This document shows positions 1 to 6,163 of a stretch of DNA of 7,719 nt, piece by piece. The position numbers and the translations under genes were made by a program. Positions within the stretch are counted from its first letter, which is position 1; every line of letters starts with the position of its first letter. This DNA comes from an uncultured Chloroflexota bacterium (lineage in GTDB: Bacteria > Chloroflexota > Dehalococcoidia > Dehalococcoidales > RBG-16-60-22), in contig CAIWTG010000018.1 in the NCBI GenBank assembly GCA_903915565.1, forward strand, positions 1 through 7,719, read 5' to 3'. Below the pieces are notes generated by a model. That model worked only from the letters and a program-made list of their open reading frames with translations. It was not told where the DNA came from and searched no databases.

Positions 1-1458
1 GGTTGGGGCCGCATCAACAACAACAACATCATAATCACATTATTAAATTTGGCCGGCGCAAAATAATCTACATCATTATCATTATTTCCCGCCGCCACTA
101 CCACTACACAGCCTTTAGAAATCGCATAATTCATCGCATCTTCTATCAAGCTGGCATCATCACCTATGGAAATACCGCCCCAAGAACAATTGATCACGTC
201 TGCTCCATGGTCAACGGCAAACCTGATGGCCTGGATAAGAACATCATCATAAGCGCTAGGAAATACCTTAACCGGCATAATTTTAGCTTGGGGAGCAACG
301 CCGATAATACCTTCATTATTATTACCGGTAGCGGCAATGGTCCCGGAAACATGAGTTCCATGGCCAGTGCCTGCGTCATAACCATCAGGGTAAAATGCAT
401 CATCCATAGGATCATTATCTGCTACGGCATTCCCATCCGCAGCATTTCCGCTAAAATCCCAACCAAACATAAAGTCCTTAATTTCATTTGGCTCTATAAT
501 CTTATCGTGGTTTAAATCGCAATCATCAAGATTGATTAAACCATCGCCATTAGTATCCCCAATCACTGCCGGATTAACCCAGACATTATTCCAGATATCC
601 GCATGGTTATAATCAAGCCCGGTATCCACTACCGCAACAATTACTCCCTTGCCTTGCGATATTTTCCAGGCTTTATCGGCTTTGATGGTTTTTAAACCCC
701 ACATATCTGGCATTGGACTGGAACCCGGAATAGATTTAAATACTCCTGTAGCCCACTGATTATCCTGATTCGGGTCTACATAAGTATCATTGGGAAGCGT
801 ATCGGGAAAAGTATTAATTCGGTAATAATAATTTGGCTGGGCATAAGCTACAGCCGGATTATTTTTATAGGCCTGGCTAAGAGCTAATATGTCAACCTGG
901 TTGCCTATTTTTAAAAGGTAGATATTCTCTAGATTGGGCACTACGGTATCTTGCGCTGCCCTGGCTTGCCGGGCATTCATATGCTCTAAGAGCTCCTCGA
1001 CCCCTTGAATCTGGCTTTGTAAAACTCCTTTTTCTTTTTCAATCTTGGCTAGGTAAGCTTTATATTCCGCAGAGTTCTTATCCAGCTGCCAATACCAGCT
1101 CTCATGCTTACTCTCCAAAGCCTTAAGCTTATTCTGCAGGGATTTTAAGTTATCTGCTAAGCTGGGCTCTGGTTTAAAAATCTGGTCTGTAGAGATAACT
1201 TTATTGGCAAGGTTTAATTCATGGATATCATTTAAAGTTTTGCCCTCTTTTAACTTGACGATCAATTCATCAGGCTTATAGAATGGCAAATCCTGGTTCT
1301 TTTTCATGGCCTCAGTTTGAGATTTTAAGGTTTCCCGTTGCTGCTCGGCAAGATTACCCTTTTTTTAAGCCGTTTTTCCCATCTTTTTTATTAATGTTTT
1401 CCATGAAGGTTTTAAGATCTTTAGTCGGTTTAGCTTTTTTAGCTTGTTTGCTCGTCAT
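1..1458 (-). CDS. Subtilisin-like serine protease (peptidase S8), 3' end cut by window edge, frame broken near start
   Basis: Probable calcium-dependent endopeptidase of the subtilase family. The main frame is open from ATG 1307 to the edge (435 residues, numbered from there). It has an I9-like prodomain (DELIVKLKEG near 13-22; LENIYLLKIG to YAQPNYYYRI near 126-164), a helical insert at about 48-122, catalytic Asp228 in VAVVDTGLD, two EF-hand-like loops (251-262 and 264-275), catalytic His316 in GHGTHVSGT, NCSWGG, and the oxyanion Asn408 in AAGNN. The Ser motif (GTSMA type) lies past the edge. The better start is ATG 1458, with AAGGA at 1466-1470 spaced 7 nt and an in-frame stop upstream. It encodes 34 Lys-rich residues and hits TAA at 1354-1356. 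Removing one base from the A7 run just before it joins both parts into one frame (485 codons to the edge). No signal peptide or transmembrane segment is visible at either start, which is odd for a proprotease. The region is more AT-rich than the genes to its right. The family call is sure; whether the gene is intact is not. Confidence 0.92.
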
Positions 1459-1468
1459 GTATATGTCC

Positions 1469-1497
1469 TTAAACGTATTTCAGATTATTATTATAAC
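1469..1497 (+). promoter_or_regulatory. Candidate promoter for the CoA-transferase
   Basis: TATAAC (1492-1497) is a 5/6 match to a -10 box. It lies 17 bp downstream of a poor -35, TTAAAC (1469-1474). It is the only reasonable -10 in the 74 bp before ATG 1533 on this strand. The leader would be short, about 30 nt. Confidence 0.3.
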
Positions 1498-1514
1498 ATA
1501 GATAGGGTGGTCAA
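1487..1514 (-). promoter_or_regulatory. Candidate promoter for the S8 protease
   Basis: On the minus strand TTGACC (1509-1514) is followed after 16 bp by AATAAT (1487-1492). A better -10 match, TATAAT (1490-1495), leaves only 13 bp, which is short. The AAGGA ribosome site and ATG 1458 follow directly. It overlaps the candidate promoter of the divergent CoA-transferase, so the two genes may compete for polymerase. The site is AT-rich, so chance matches are likely. Confidence 0.35.
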
Positions 1515-1532
1515 AGCCATAGAGTAGCATTA

Positions 1533-2651
1533 ATGGGAATATTACAAGGTATTCGCATCCTCGACTTCACCTGGGCGCTGGCTGGCCCTTACGCCACACG
1601 GCTGCTGGCGGACTTTGGGGCGGAGGTCATTAAAGTGCAGTCGCCCCTCATGACGGCGGAGGACGACGCTTTCGCCCGCGGTTACTATAATACCTGGAAC
1701 CGCAACAAACTCTCGATTACTTTGAATCTTAATAAGCCGGAAGGCATTTTCTTAGTTAAAAAACTGGTCGCCATTTCCGACGTTGTAATAGAAAACTTTT
1801 CTCCTAGGGTAATGGCTAACTGGGGGCTTGACTACGTTAATCTTAAAAAACTGAAATCGGACATCATCATGGTAAGCCTGTCGGTCATGGGGCAGAAGAG
1901 CAATTACAGCGGCTATGGCCCCACCGTCCACGCCTTATCCGGCTTGACGCGTCTTACCGCGTTTCCCGGCCAGCCGCCGCTTGGTCCCGGCTTTTCCTAC
2001 GCCGACCATGTGGCCGGGCTATATGCCTCTATGAAACTGCTGGAAGCTTTAGAACAGCGGCGTCAAATCGGCAGGGGACAGCATATAGATATTTCAGAAG
2101 TTGACATAATGAAGCAAATGCTGCCAAACGAAAAACTAAGGCCCGCAGGCAATGACTCCCCACCAACCCCCCATAATGTCTACCCGTGCCAGGACGGATG
2201 CCGGTGCGCCATAGCGGTATTCACCGAAGAGGAGTGGGGCGGACTAAAGAAAGCCATTGATAATCCCTCCTGGAAGGACGATAAAAAATTCGACACGTTA
2301 TCGAGTCGTTTAAAGCACCGGGATGAACTGGATAAACTGATAACCGACTGGACGCAACAGCACACGGCGCAGGCCGTAATGTCTCTACTCCAGAAGAACG
2401 GCGTAGCAGCCGGCGTTGTTCAGGACGCCGTTGACCTCGCTTTTGACCCGCAACTAAAAGCGCGTGGCTTTTTAATAAAGAGTTCTAAAACGCCCCTGAT
2501 TGACGCCGTCCCTATAAAAATGTCGGCGACTAAACCTGAATATAAAATAGCCGCCCCTTCCCCCGGGCAAGACAACGACTATGTTTATGGGAAGCTGCTG
2601 GGCAGAAGTAAAAAGGAACTAAAATTGCATAAAGAGAACCAGGTTATTTAG
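1533..2651 (+). CDS. Family III CoA-transferase (CaiB/BaiF type)
   Basis: Cytoplasmic enzyme that probably moves CoA between carboxylic acids; the acyl substrates cannot be read from sequence. The protein has 372 residues, somewhat short for a family usually near 400. The start LQGIRILDFTWALAGPYATRL and the following ADFGAEVIKVQ (26-36) are the usual N-terminal CoA-binding signature. NRNKLSITLNL (56-66) and DVVIENFSP (83-91) follow. Asp158 in SYADHVAG aligns with the catalytic Asp that forms the glutamyl/aspartyl-CoA anhydride in formyl-CoA transferase. RRQIGRGQHIDIS (176-188) closes the first half. The second half has VFTEEEW and NGVAAGVVQ (289-297). The link at about 191-215 looks shorter than usual. 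No strong ribosome site precedes ATG 1533, only AGAG 8 nt away, but no other start would keep the N-terminal motif. The HIT gene follows after 66 bp on the same strand. Family sure, substrate unknown. Confidence 0.93.
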   Translation: MGILQGIRILDFTWALAGPYATRLLADFGAEVIKVQSPLMTAEDDAFARGYYNTWNRNKLSITLNLNKPEGIFLVKKLVAISDVVIENFSPRVMANWGLDYVNLKKLKSDIIMVSLSVMGQKSNYSGYGPTVHALSGLTRLTAFPGQPPLGPGFSYADHVAGLYASMKLLEALEQRRQIGRGQHIDISEVDIMKQMLPNEKLRPAGNDSPPTPHNVYPCQDGCRCAIAVFTEEEWGGLKKAIDNPSWKDDKKFDTLSSRLKHRDELDKLITDWTQQHTAQAVMSLLQKNGVAAGVVQDAVDLAFDPQLKARGFLIKSSKTPLIDAVPIKMSATKPEYKIAAPSPGQDNDYVYGKLLGRSKKELKLHKENQVI

Positions 2652-2657
2652 TCATTA

Positions 2658-2687
2658 TTGACGGGTAGCTTGGCAACCGACTAGAAT
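2658..2687 (+). promoter_or_regulatory. Sigma70-type promoter for the HIT gene
   Basis: TTGACG (2658-2663, 5/6) and TAGAAT (2682-2687, 5/6) are separated by 18 bp, immediately after the CoA-transferase stop. This suggests the HIT gene has its own start of transcription, although read-through from upstream is also possible since no terminator hairpin is visible between them. Confidence 0.5.
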
Positions 2688-2717
2688 TACAGGAGCGAAA
2701 ATAACGGAGAGAGTTCT

Positions 2718-3191
2718 ATGAAATATGTTTGGGCGCCGTGGCGTATTGAATATATCCGGTCGGCAAAACCATCCGGCTGCATTTTGTGTGACTTGCCCAA
2801 GGAAAAACAGGATAAGAAAAACTATATCCTCTACCGCGGCAAGAAGAACTTCATCATGCTTAACAGCTACCCCTATAACCCCGGTCACTTGTTAATTGCG
2901 CCTTACCGCCATCTCGGCAGCCTTGAATTGCTGACCGAAGCCGAACGCAACGAACATTATGACCTGGTCAGCCGCAGCATCGTCGTGCTGAAAAAAGTAT
3001 TCAATCCCGGTGGCTTTAACATAGGGGCGAATCTAGGCAGGGTTGCCGGCGCCGGCATTGAAGACCATTTTCACAGCCATATCGTGCCGCGCTGGCAGGG
3101 CGATAATAACTTTATGCCGGTGCTAAGTGATACCAGAATAATTCCGCAGGCGCTGGCCGATACCTACGATACCCTCGTTGGCAAATTTTAG
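2718..3191 (+). CDS. HIT-family protein, Ap4A phosphorylase/hydrolase-like
   Basis: Small cytoplasmic nucleotide-binding enzyme (157 residues) of the histidine triad superfamily. Members cleave or transfer nucleotidyl groups from dinucleoside polyphosphates or related substrates; this protein's substrate is not shown by sequence. It begins MKYVWAPWRIEYI, the start typical of the diadenosine-tetraphosphate phosphorylase-like bacterial branch. Cys21 and Cys24 (CILC) form a CxxC pair, likely half of a zinc site. Asn49 and PGHLLIAPYRH (55-65) are the usual HIT core. The triad reads HFHSHIV, with His117, His119 and His121; His119 is the expected nucleophile by homology. GGAGAG (2706-2711) sits 6 nt before ATG 2718 and supports the start. 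The stop codon is 14 bp from the convergent kinase stop. Confidence 0.92.
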   Translation: MKYVWAPWRIEYIRSAKPSGCILCDLPKEKQDKKNYILYRGKKNFIMLNSYPYNPGHLLIAPYRHLGSLELLTEAERNEHYDLVSRSIVVLKKVFNPGGFNIGANLGRVAGAGIEDHFHSHIVPRWQGDNNFMPVLSDTRIIPQALADTYDTLVGKF

Positions 3192-3205
3192 CGTTTCAAC
3201 CTTTT

Positions 3206-5191
3206 TTACTTCAGAGTTTCCGTCGCAACGCTTTCAACTTTGCCGTCAATTGGCAGGGTGAAATAACACTTAGTGCCGACGCCTTCCTTGCTTTCAATCC
3301 AGATTTTCCCGCCGTGCGCCTCGATGAGCCCTTTGGAAATAGATAAGCCGAGTCCGGCGCCGCCGGTTCCCATTTTCTGCAGATGTGCGGGATGGAACAT
3401 GCGCTGGAAGAGATTGGGCAGGTCTTTTCCCGGTATGCCGACCCCGTGGTCGGTGATGGAAAAGAGCATGTCTTTATCGACTGCCCGTACCGAGATTTTT
3501 ATTTCAGTGCCGGCACTCGAATATTTCACGGCATTGTTAATGATATTATCCAGTACCTGATGGATGCGCTTATCATCAATAATCATTTCAGGCAGTCGCG
3601 GCGGCACATCCAGGGCAAAAACATGTTCTGGCGCCCTGACCCGGGCTTCGCTTACAATTGCTTGACACAGACTGATGACATCGGTGGGAGCTTTTTTGAT
3701 AGAAAGCATGCCGGTGCCCAGTCGCGACATTTCCAGCAGCTGTTCGATTAGCTCCACCATGCGGTCGGTATTATCGTCAATTGTCTCCAGGTATTCCCGT
3801 TTTTCTTTGACCGTCAGTTTCTTATCGTAATCCAGCAGCATGGTCGCAAAGCCTTTGATTCCCGCCAGCGGCGTACGCAGCTCATGAGAAACATTAGCCA
3901 AAAGCTCTGTCCGCAGTCTATCCAGCTCTCGGAGATTGGCGGCTTCGCGGGCTTCTGCTTCCATGCGTTTGTAATCGGTAATATCGACCGTCGTTGCTAG
4001 TGCGCATGGTTCGCCGTCAAACTCGATTAATGCCGCGGAAAAGAGGAGCGTGCGTATATCGCCCGACTTTGTTCGATGAAGGTATTCTTTGTTCCTGACT
4101 ATCCCGGTTTCCATTAGCTGGCGAACCATGTTTATCCGGTCGTCGGGGTTAACCCACAAATTCAGTTCCAGTGACTTATGCCCGATTGTTTCTTGACGGG
4201 TATATTCGAAAACGCGCGTAAAGCTATCGTTGATTTCTAAAAATGTTCCGTCGGCGACTTTGGATATGCTTAAAACACCGGGTGTAGAGTTGAACGCTTT
4301 AAAGAACCTTTCCTCGGACTTGCGGAGTTCCTGTTCTACCTTTTTTAAGTATGTAATATCGGCGATGGATGCGATGATGCATTTTTTCTCGCCGATATCG
4401 GCTATCTCACCGGACAGCATCATATTGATTTTCTCGCCACTGCGCGTGCGCCACACCAGTTCCTCGTTAGTTATCCGCCCCTTTTCCCATAATGCTTTGG
4501 CCATCCTGGTGCGGAAATTCTGGTCGTCCCAGATTTTCAGTTCATCTATAGTATGGCCGATTATCTCTTCACGGCTGTAGCCGGTCAGGCGGCAAACATT
4601 ATCGTTGATTTCTATAAATCTTCCTTCGCCCATGGTAACGATAACGAGGGCATGGGGACTGGAACGGAAAGCTACCGCCAACTTGCTCTCGGAATCTATC
4701 AAGGACGCTTCCATTTTCTTTACGTCGGTGATATCGGTGATAAGAAAAAGCAAATAATGTGTGTCTTCTAGGTCGAAGGTTTCCGCGGAGAATAGGCCGG
4801 TGCGAATTTCGCCTGTTTTCATGCGGGATTTGATTTCGATATTAGATAGCAATCCGGTCGACTGGAGGCTGGTGTCCATGTTTTTCAATTCATCGGGATT
4901 GACGAAGAGGTTTAGTTCCTGGTACGTATGACCGATAATTTCTTCTCTGGTATAACCAACGAACTGGACAAAAGCGTCATTGACCAGCGTGAATTTGAAA
5001 TTATCCACATTCACTAAACACAAAGGAATAGAGAGGCTGGTGAAGACTAAAGTAAAAATGTCTCGCCATTGCTTGGAGTATTCTTCATCCCTTTGATATT
5101 GTGCCATGCGGGCATCAAGATGTTTAATCTGTTGACGTGCCTTGTTGAGCTCGTTGATTAGTTGTTCGTTAGTCTTTTTTGATTCTTCCAT
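3206..5191 (-). CDS. Soluble sensor histidine kinase with three PAS domains
   Basis: Two-component sensor kinase of 661 residues. Residues 1-40 look like a coiled coil. Three PAS domains follow at about 48-160, 173-290 and 296-412, each ending in an ITDI or VDITD type PAC edge. The HisKA dimerisation helix carries the phospho-acceptor His436 in NVSHELRTPL. The ATPase domain has an N box with Asn549 and Asn553, G1 DHGVGIP (581-587), an F-box-like LFQRMF (594-599) and G2 GTGGAGLGLSISK (608-620). All parts needed for autophosphorylation are present. No transmembrane segment or signal peptide is visible, so it should sense a cytoplasmic cue; the ligand or cofactor is unknown. PAS1 and PAS3 share ELNLxVNPD, suggesting an internal duplication. 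No response regulator gene lies in the window. ATG 5191 has no clear Shine-Dalgarno, but an in-frame TAG upstream leaves no earlier ATG. Confidence 0.95.
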   Translation of the reverse strand: MEESKKTNEQLINELNKARQQIKHLDARMAQYQRDEEYSKQWRDIFTLVFTSLSIPLCLVNVDNFKFTLVNDAFVQFVGYTREEIIGHTYQELNLFVNPDELKNMDTSLQSTGLLSNIEIKSRMKTGEIRTGLFSAETFDLEDTHYLLFLITDITDVKKMEASLIDSESKLAVAFRSSPHALVIVTMGEGRFIEINDNVCRLTGYSREEIIGHTIDELKIWDDQNFRTRMAKALWEKGRITNEELVWRTRSGEKINMMLSGEIADIGEKKCIIASIADITYLKKVEQELRKSEERFFKAFNSTPGVLSISKVADGTFLEINDSFTRVFEYTRQETIGHKSLELNLWVNPDDRINMVRQLMETGIVRNKEYLHRTKSGDIRTLLFSAALIEFDGEPCALATTVDITDYKRMEAEAREAANLRELDRLRTELLANVSHELRTPLAGIKGFATMLLDYDKKLTVKEKREYLETIDDNTDRMVELIEQLLEMSRLGTGMLSIKKAPTDVISLCQAIVSEARVRAPEHVFALDVPPRLPEMIIDDKRIHQVLDNIINNAVKYSSAGTEIKISVRAVDKDMLFSITDHGVGIPGKDLPNLFQRMFHPAHLQKMGTGGAGLGLSISKGLIEAHGGKIWIESKEGVGTKCYFTLPIDGKVESVATETLK

Positions 5192-5233
5192 CGCGATGTC
5201 AAATAATGAAAACTTTCCTAGACATATGGACTA

Positions 5234-5262
5234 TTTCTACCATTTAGCCGGACTTCTGTCAA
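5234..5262 (-). promoter_or_regulatory. Sigma70-type promoter for the histidine kinase
   Basis: On the minus strand a perfect TTGACA (5257-5262) is 17 bp from TAGAAA (5234-5239, 4/6). A TGG just before the -10 gives an extended -10 element. The predicted start near 5227 would leave a leader of about 35 nt before ATG 5191. Confidence 0.6.
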
Positions 5263-5361
5263 GGAATAGAAACACGTCACAAGCTGTAATATCACAAAGC
5301 GTAAAATATAGCCAGAATGTTGTTTTTGTAATTACCATTTAATACATTACCTTGAAAGGTT

Positions 5362-5430
5362 TACTAATAATCATAAAAAGGATAACGCATCATTTGACTT
5401 GTCACAGGGGAAATACTAATAATTATAAAG
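5362..5430. repeat. Pair of direct repeats upstream of the nitroreductase
   Basis: TACTAATAAT occurs at 5362-5371 and again at 5414-5423. Each copy is followed by one variable base and then ATAAA. The copies are 52 bp apart, close to five helical turns, so a protein could bind both on the same DNA face. The second copy overlaps the candidate -10 of the nitroreductase. Both are AT-rich, so chance is possible. Confidence 0.35.
5394..5422 (+). promoter_or_regulatory. Candidate promoter for the nitroreductase
   Basis: TTGACT (5394-5399, 5/6) is 17 bp upstream of TAATAA (5417-5422). TATAAA at 5424-5429 is a nearby alternative -10 but too far from this -35. The gene's strong ribosome site follows at 5459-5465. 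Confidence 0.45.
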
Positions 5431-5435
5431 ATATA

Positions 5436-5449
5436 TCGCAATAGTGCGA
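5436..5449. promoter_or_regulatory. Short inverted repeat in the nitroreductase leader
   Basis: TCGCA (5436-5440) and TGCGA (5445-5449) form a perfect 5-bp inverted repeat around ATAG. It lies just after the candidate -10 and before the ribosome site, where an operator would block initiation. It is too short to call firmly; a chance repeat or a minor leader hairpin is also possible. Confidence 0.3.
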
Positions 5450-5474
5450 GACAGAAATAAGGAGGAACAATTAC

Positions 5475-6155
5475 ATGGACGTTATTGATGCCATTAAAGA
5501 ACGAAAAAGTGTCCGCGCTTATAAGACCGACCCCATTAAGAAAGAAATACTAGAGAAAATCATCGAGCAGGCGCAGCGGGCGCCCTCCTGGGCGAATACC
5601 CAGCCCTGGGAGTTTGCCGTTGTGACTGGCAGCCAGCTTAAGACGATTCAGGAAGCCTTCGTCAAACGCGGTCCGCAAGGTATGCAAAACTCCCAAAGCG
5701 AAGTTGCCCGGCCTTACGACTTCCCCGAGCCTTATATCTCCCGTATTAAAGCGATGCAGACCAATGAAAACCGGGCGCGTGCCAAAGAGTCGCCGGATTT
5801 TGACGCTATGTTCGCCATGAATGCGCGTCATTACGGCGCGCCGTGCTGCATCTACCTGCTCATCAATAAAAACTTCGTCTATCAGGAAAAAGGCGTTAAC
5901 ACCTGGTCGCTTTACGACTCCGGTTCAGCGGTGCAGAATATTATGCTCCTGGCGGTTAACTATGGGTTGGGCACTATCGCCCAGGCAATGGCCGTCGTCT
6001 ATCCCGATATTATCCGTAAGGAACTGGGCATACCGGAAGATAAGCTCATTGCTCTCGGTATCGCCATCGGCTACCCGGACTGGGACAAACCGATAAATAA
6101 AGAACACCGCGGCCGCGTACCGCTGGATGAAATAACCAAGTTTTATGGATTCTAG
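5475..6155 (+). CDS. Nitroreductase-family FMN flavoprotein
   Basis: Cytoplasmic FMN-dependent oxidoreductase of 226 residues, a normal length for the family. Such enzymes pass electrons from NAD(P)H to nitroaromatics, quinones or related acceptors; the real substrate here is unknown. RKSVRAY (10-16) is the N-terminal phosphate/FMN-binding signature, followed by RAPSWANTQPWEF (35-47). GSAVQNIMLLAVNYGLGTI (150-168) and LGIAIGYPDWDKPIN (194-208) ending in RGRVPLDE (212-219) are the usual C-terminal FMN contacts. Residues about 64-110 form a charged stretch between the core motifs, probably the variable lid region that sets substrate choice. Ribosome site AAGGAGG (5459-5465) is 9 nt before ATG 5475 and fixes the start. 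The gene is divergent from the kinase, which shares its upstream region, and convergent with the MATE gene. Confidence 0.94.
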   Translation: MDVIDAIKERKSVRAYKTDPIKKEILEKIIEQAQRAPSWANTQPWEFAVVTGSQLKTIQEAFVKRGPQGMQNSQSEVARPYDFPEPYISRIKAMQTNENRARAKESPDFDAMFAMNARHYGAPCCIYLLINKNFVYQEKGVNTWSLYDSGSAVQNIMLLAVNYGLGTIAQAMAVVYPDIIRKELGIPEDKLIALGIAIGYPDWDKPINKEHRGRVPLDEITKFYGF

Positions 6156-6163
6156 ATTGGCGG

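Noticed and set aside
15..26. Four CAA units in tandem, possible microsatellite
   Set aside because: Too short, and it sits in coding sequence near a low-confidence sequence end.
3..515. Open frame of 170 codons on the + strand, rich in His, Ile and Asn
   Set aside because: It is antisense to the protease, whose frame carries clear Asp, His and Asn motifs. The odd composition is the reverse complement of AAT/GAT-rich codons.
1283..1501. Open + frame with a hydrophobic tail (72 codons), possible small membrane protein
   Set aside because: It is antisense to the protease N-terminus, has no ribosome site, and its hydrophobicity comes from complementing Lys codons.
3383..3751. Open + frame of 122 codons inside the kinase
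   Set aside because: It lies opposite the kinase ATPase domain, where the minus frame shows N, G1 and G2 boxes; no family resemblance in the + frame.
5142..5342. Small + strand open frame overlapping the kinase start and its promoter
   Set aside because: It has no ribosome site and no protein-like character, and it is explained by the kinase 5' end plus AT-rich spacer.
5550..5831. Minus-strand open frame of 93 codons within the nitroreductase
   Set aside because: It is the shadow of a strongly supported FMN-enzyme frame and lacks a ribosome site.
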